Positions 4,997 through 5,106 of a DNA stretch of 5,106 nt are shown here, in pieces. A model generated the notes under the pieces. The model worked only from the letters and a program-made list of their open reading frames with translations. It had not been told where the DNA came from and searched no databases. This DNA is from Clostridiales bacterium UBA7044 (GTDB taxonomy: Bacteria > Bacillota > Clostridia > Oscillospirales > Oscillospiraceae). Location of the stretch: positions 1 through 5,106 of the forward strand of contig DLAP01000067.1 in assembly GCA_002493965.1 (NCBI GenBank). Direction: 5' to 3'. Each line of letters opens with the position of its first letter. The first letter of the stretch is position 1. The translations under genes and the position numbers were made by a program.

Positions 4997-5043
4997 CCCG
5001 GAGCTGGGTATGGCGTTTCCGCCGTCCCGGCTCCGGGATTTTT
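4997..5043 (+). terminator. strong intrinsic terminator after hsp20 (possibly bidirectional)
   Basis: CCCGGAGCTGGG (4997-5008) pairs with CCCGGCTCCGGG (5026-5037), 12 pairs with one G-U. The inner part continues through GGCG (5012-5015) and CGCC (5020-5023) to a TTTC loop, giving about 18 pairs with one bulged T. ATTTTT (5038-5043) follows directly. It begins 24 bases after the hsp20 stop. On the minus strand a TTCTGTTTTT stretch lies a few bases past the stem, so it may also stop a convergent transcript. Confidence 0.93.
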
Positions 5044-5106
5044 ACTGGGACCAGGCGTACCACTTTTTAGCGGTGCGCCTGGTCAGCGTGTCAAAAAAGT
5101 CTCCAA
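5042..5106 (-). CDS. possible 3' end of a convergent gene (partial, unidentified)
   Basis: A minus-strand frame is open from the window edge to a TAA at 5044-5042 and encodes 20 residues including FFDTLTRRT and ending KKWYAWSQ. Most codons end in G or C, as in the neighbouring genes, and the stop is placed directly before the probably bidirectional terminator, as expected for a convergent gene. I do not recognise the protein. With only 65 bases this could be chance, and the stretch also contains a 13-bp inverted repeat, which is unusual for coding DNA. Confidence 0.25.
   Translation of the reverse strand, partial: GDFFDTLTRRTAKKWYAWSQ
5049..5084. repeat. 13-bp inverted repeat near the right edge
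   Basis: GACCAGGCGTACC (5049-5061) and GGTGCGCCTGGTC (5072-5084) form 13 pairs with one G-U and a 10-base loop that holds TTTTT. Neither strand has a T-run directly after the stem, so it is not a standard terminator. On the minus strand TTTTTT lies before the stem. It may be a second 3'-end hairpin, a dispersed repeat, or structure within a convergent gene. Confidence 0.5.

Overview
The window looks like chromosome from a GC-rich member of the Clostridia, probably a gut Oscillospiraceae/Ruminococcaceae-type Firmicute. This is inferred from strong AGGAGG-type ribosome binding sites, a perfect CIRCE (HrcA) operator, an ECF sigma/anti-sigma pair of the clostridial kind, and GC-rich third codon positions contrasting with AT-rich promoters. 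No rRNA, tRNA, CRISPR array or transposase gene was seen.

Layout. Bases 1-143 are non-coding and hold an almost perfect 21-bp palindrome, a short motif resembling dispersed intergenic repeats, and a 12-bp hairpin past the end of the first operon. Bases 144-1726 (minus strand) are a two-gene operon, an ECF sigma factor (GTG start at 1726) followed by a membrane-anchored putative anti-sigma factor (start at 1175, ATGA overlap with the sigma stop). Bases 1727-1921 are a divergent promoter region. It contains a sigma-A-like and an ECF-like promoter facing left and an extended -10 promoter facing right, plus three copies of TTGAACA, two of them inside a 13-bp direct repeat at the start of the rightward transcript.

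Bases 1922-4297 (plus strand) are a two-gene operon. The first gene is a fusion of an N-terminal winged helix-turn-helix with a LicC-type (phosphocholine) cytidylyltransferase. The second is a 12-TM APC-family permease. The likely theme is uptake and CTP activation of choline or a similar amino-alcohol, with the enzyme possibly controlling its own operon. The kinase expected between uptake and activation is absent here. Bases 4340-4972 are a heat-shock unit: a CIRCE element overlapping a near-consensus sigma-A promoter, a structured leader of about 110 nt, and an Hsp20 small heat-shock protein gene ending in a strong intrinsic terminator (4997-5043). The last 65 bases hold an inverted repeat and perhaps the 3' end of a convergent minus-strand gene.

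The most promising unusual element is the wHTH-cytidylyltransferase fusion together with the repeated TTGAACA motif at its own start. The hsp20 leader, which combines CIRCE control with two predicted hairpins, one abutting the Shine-Dalgarno, is second.
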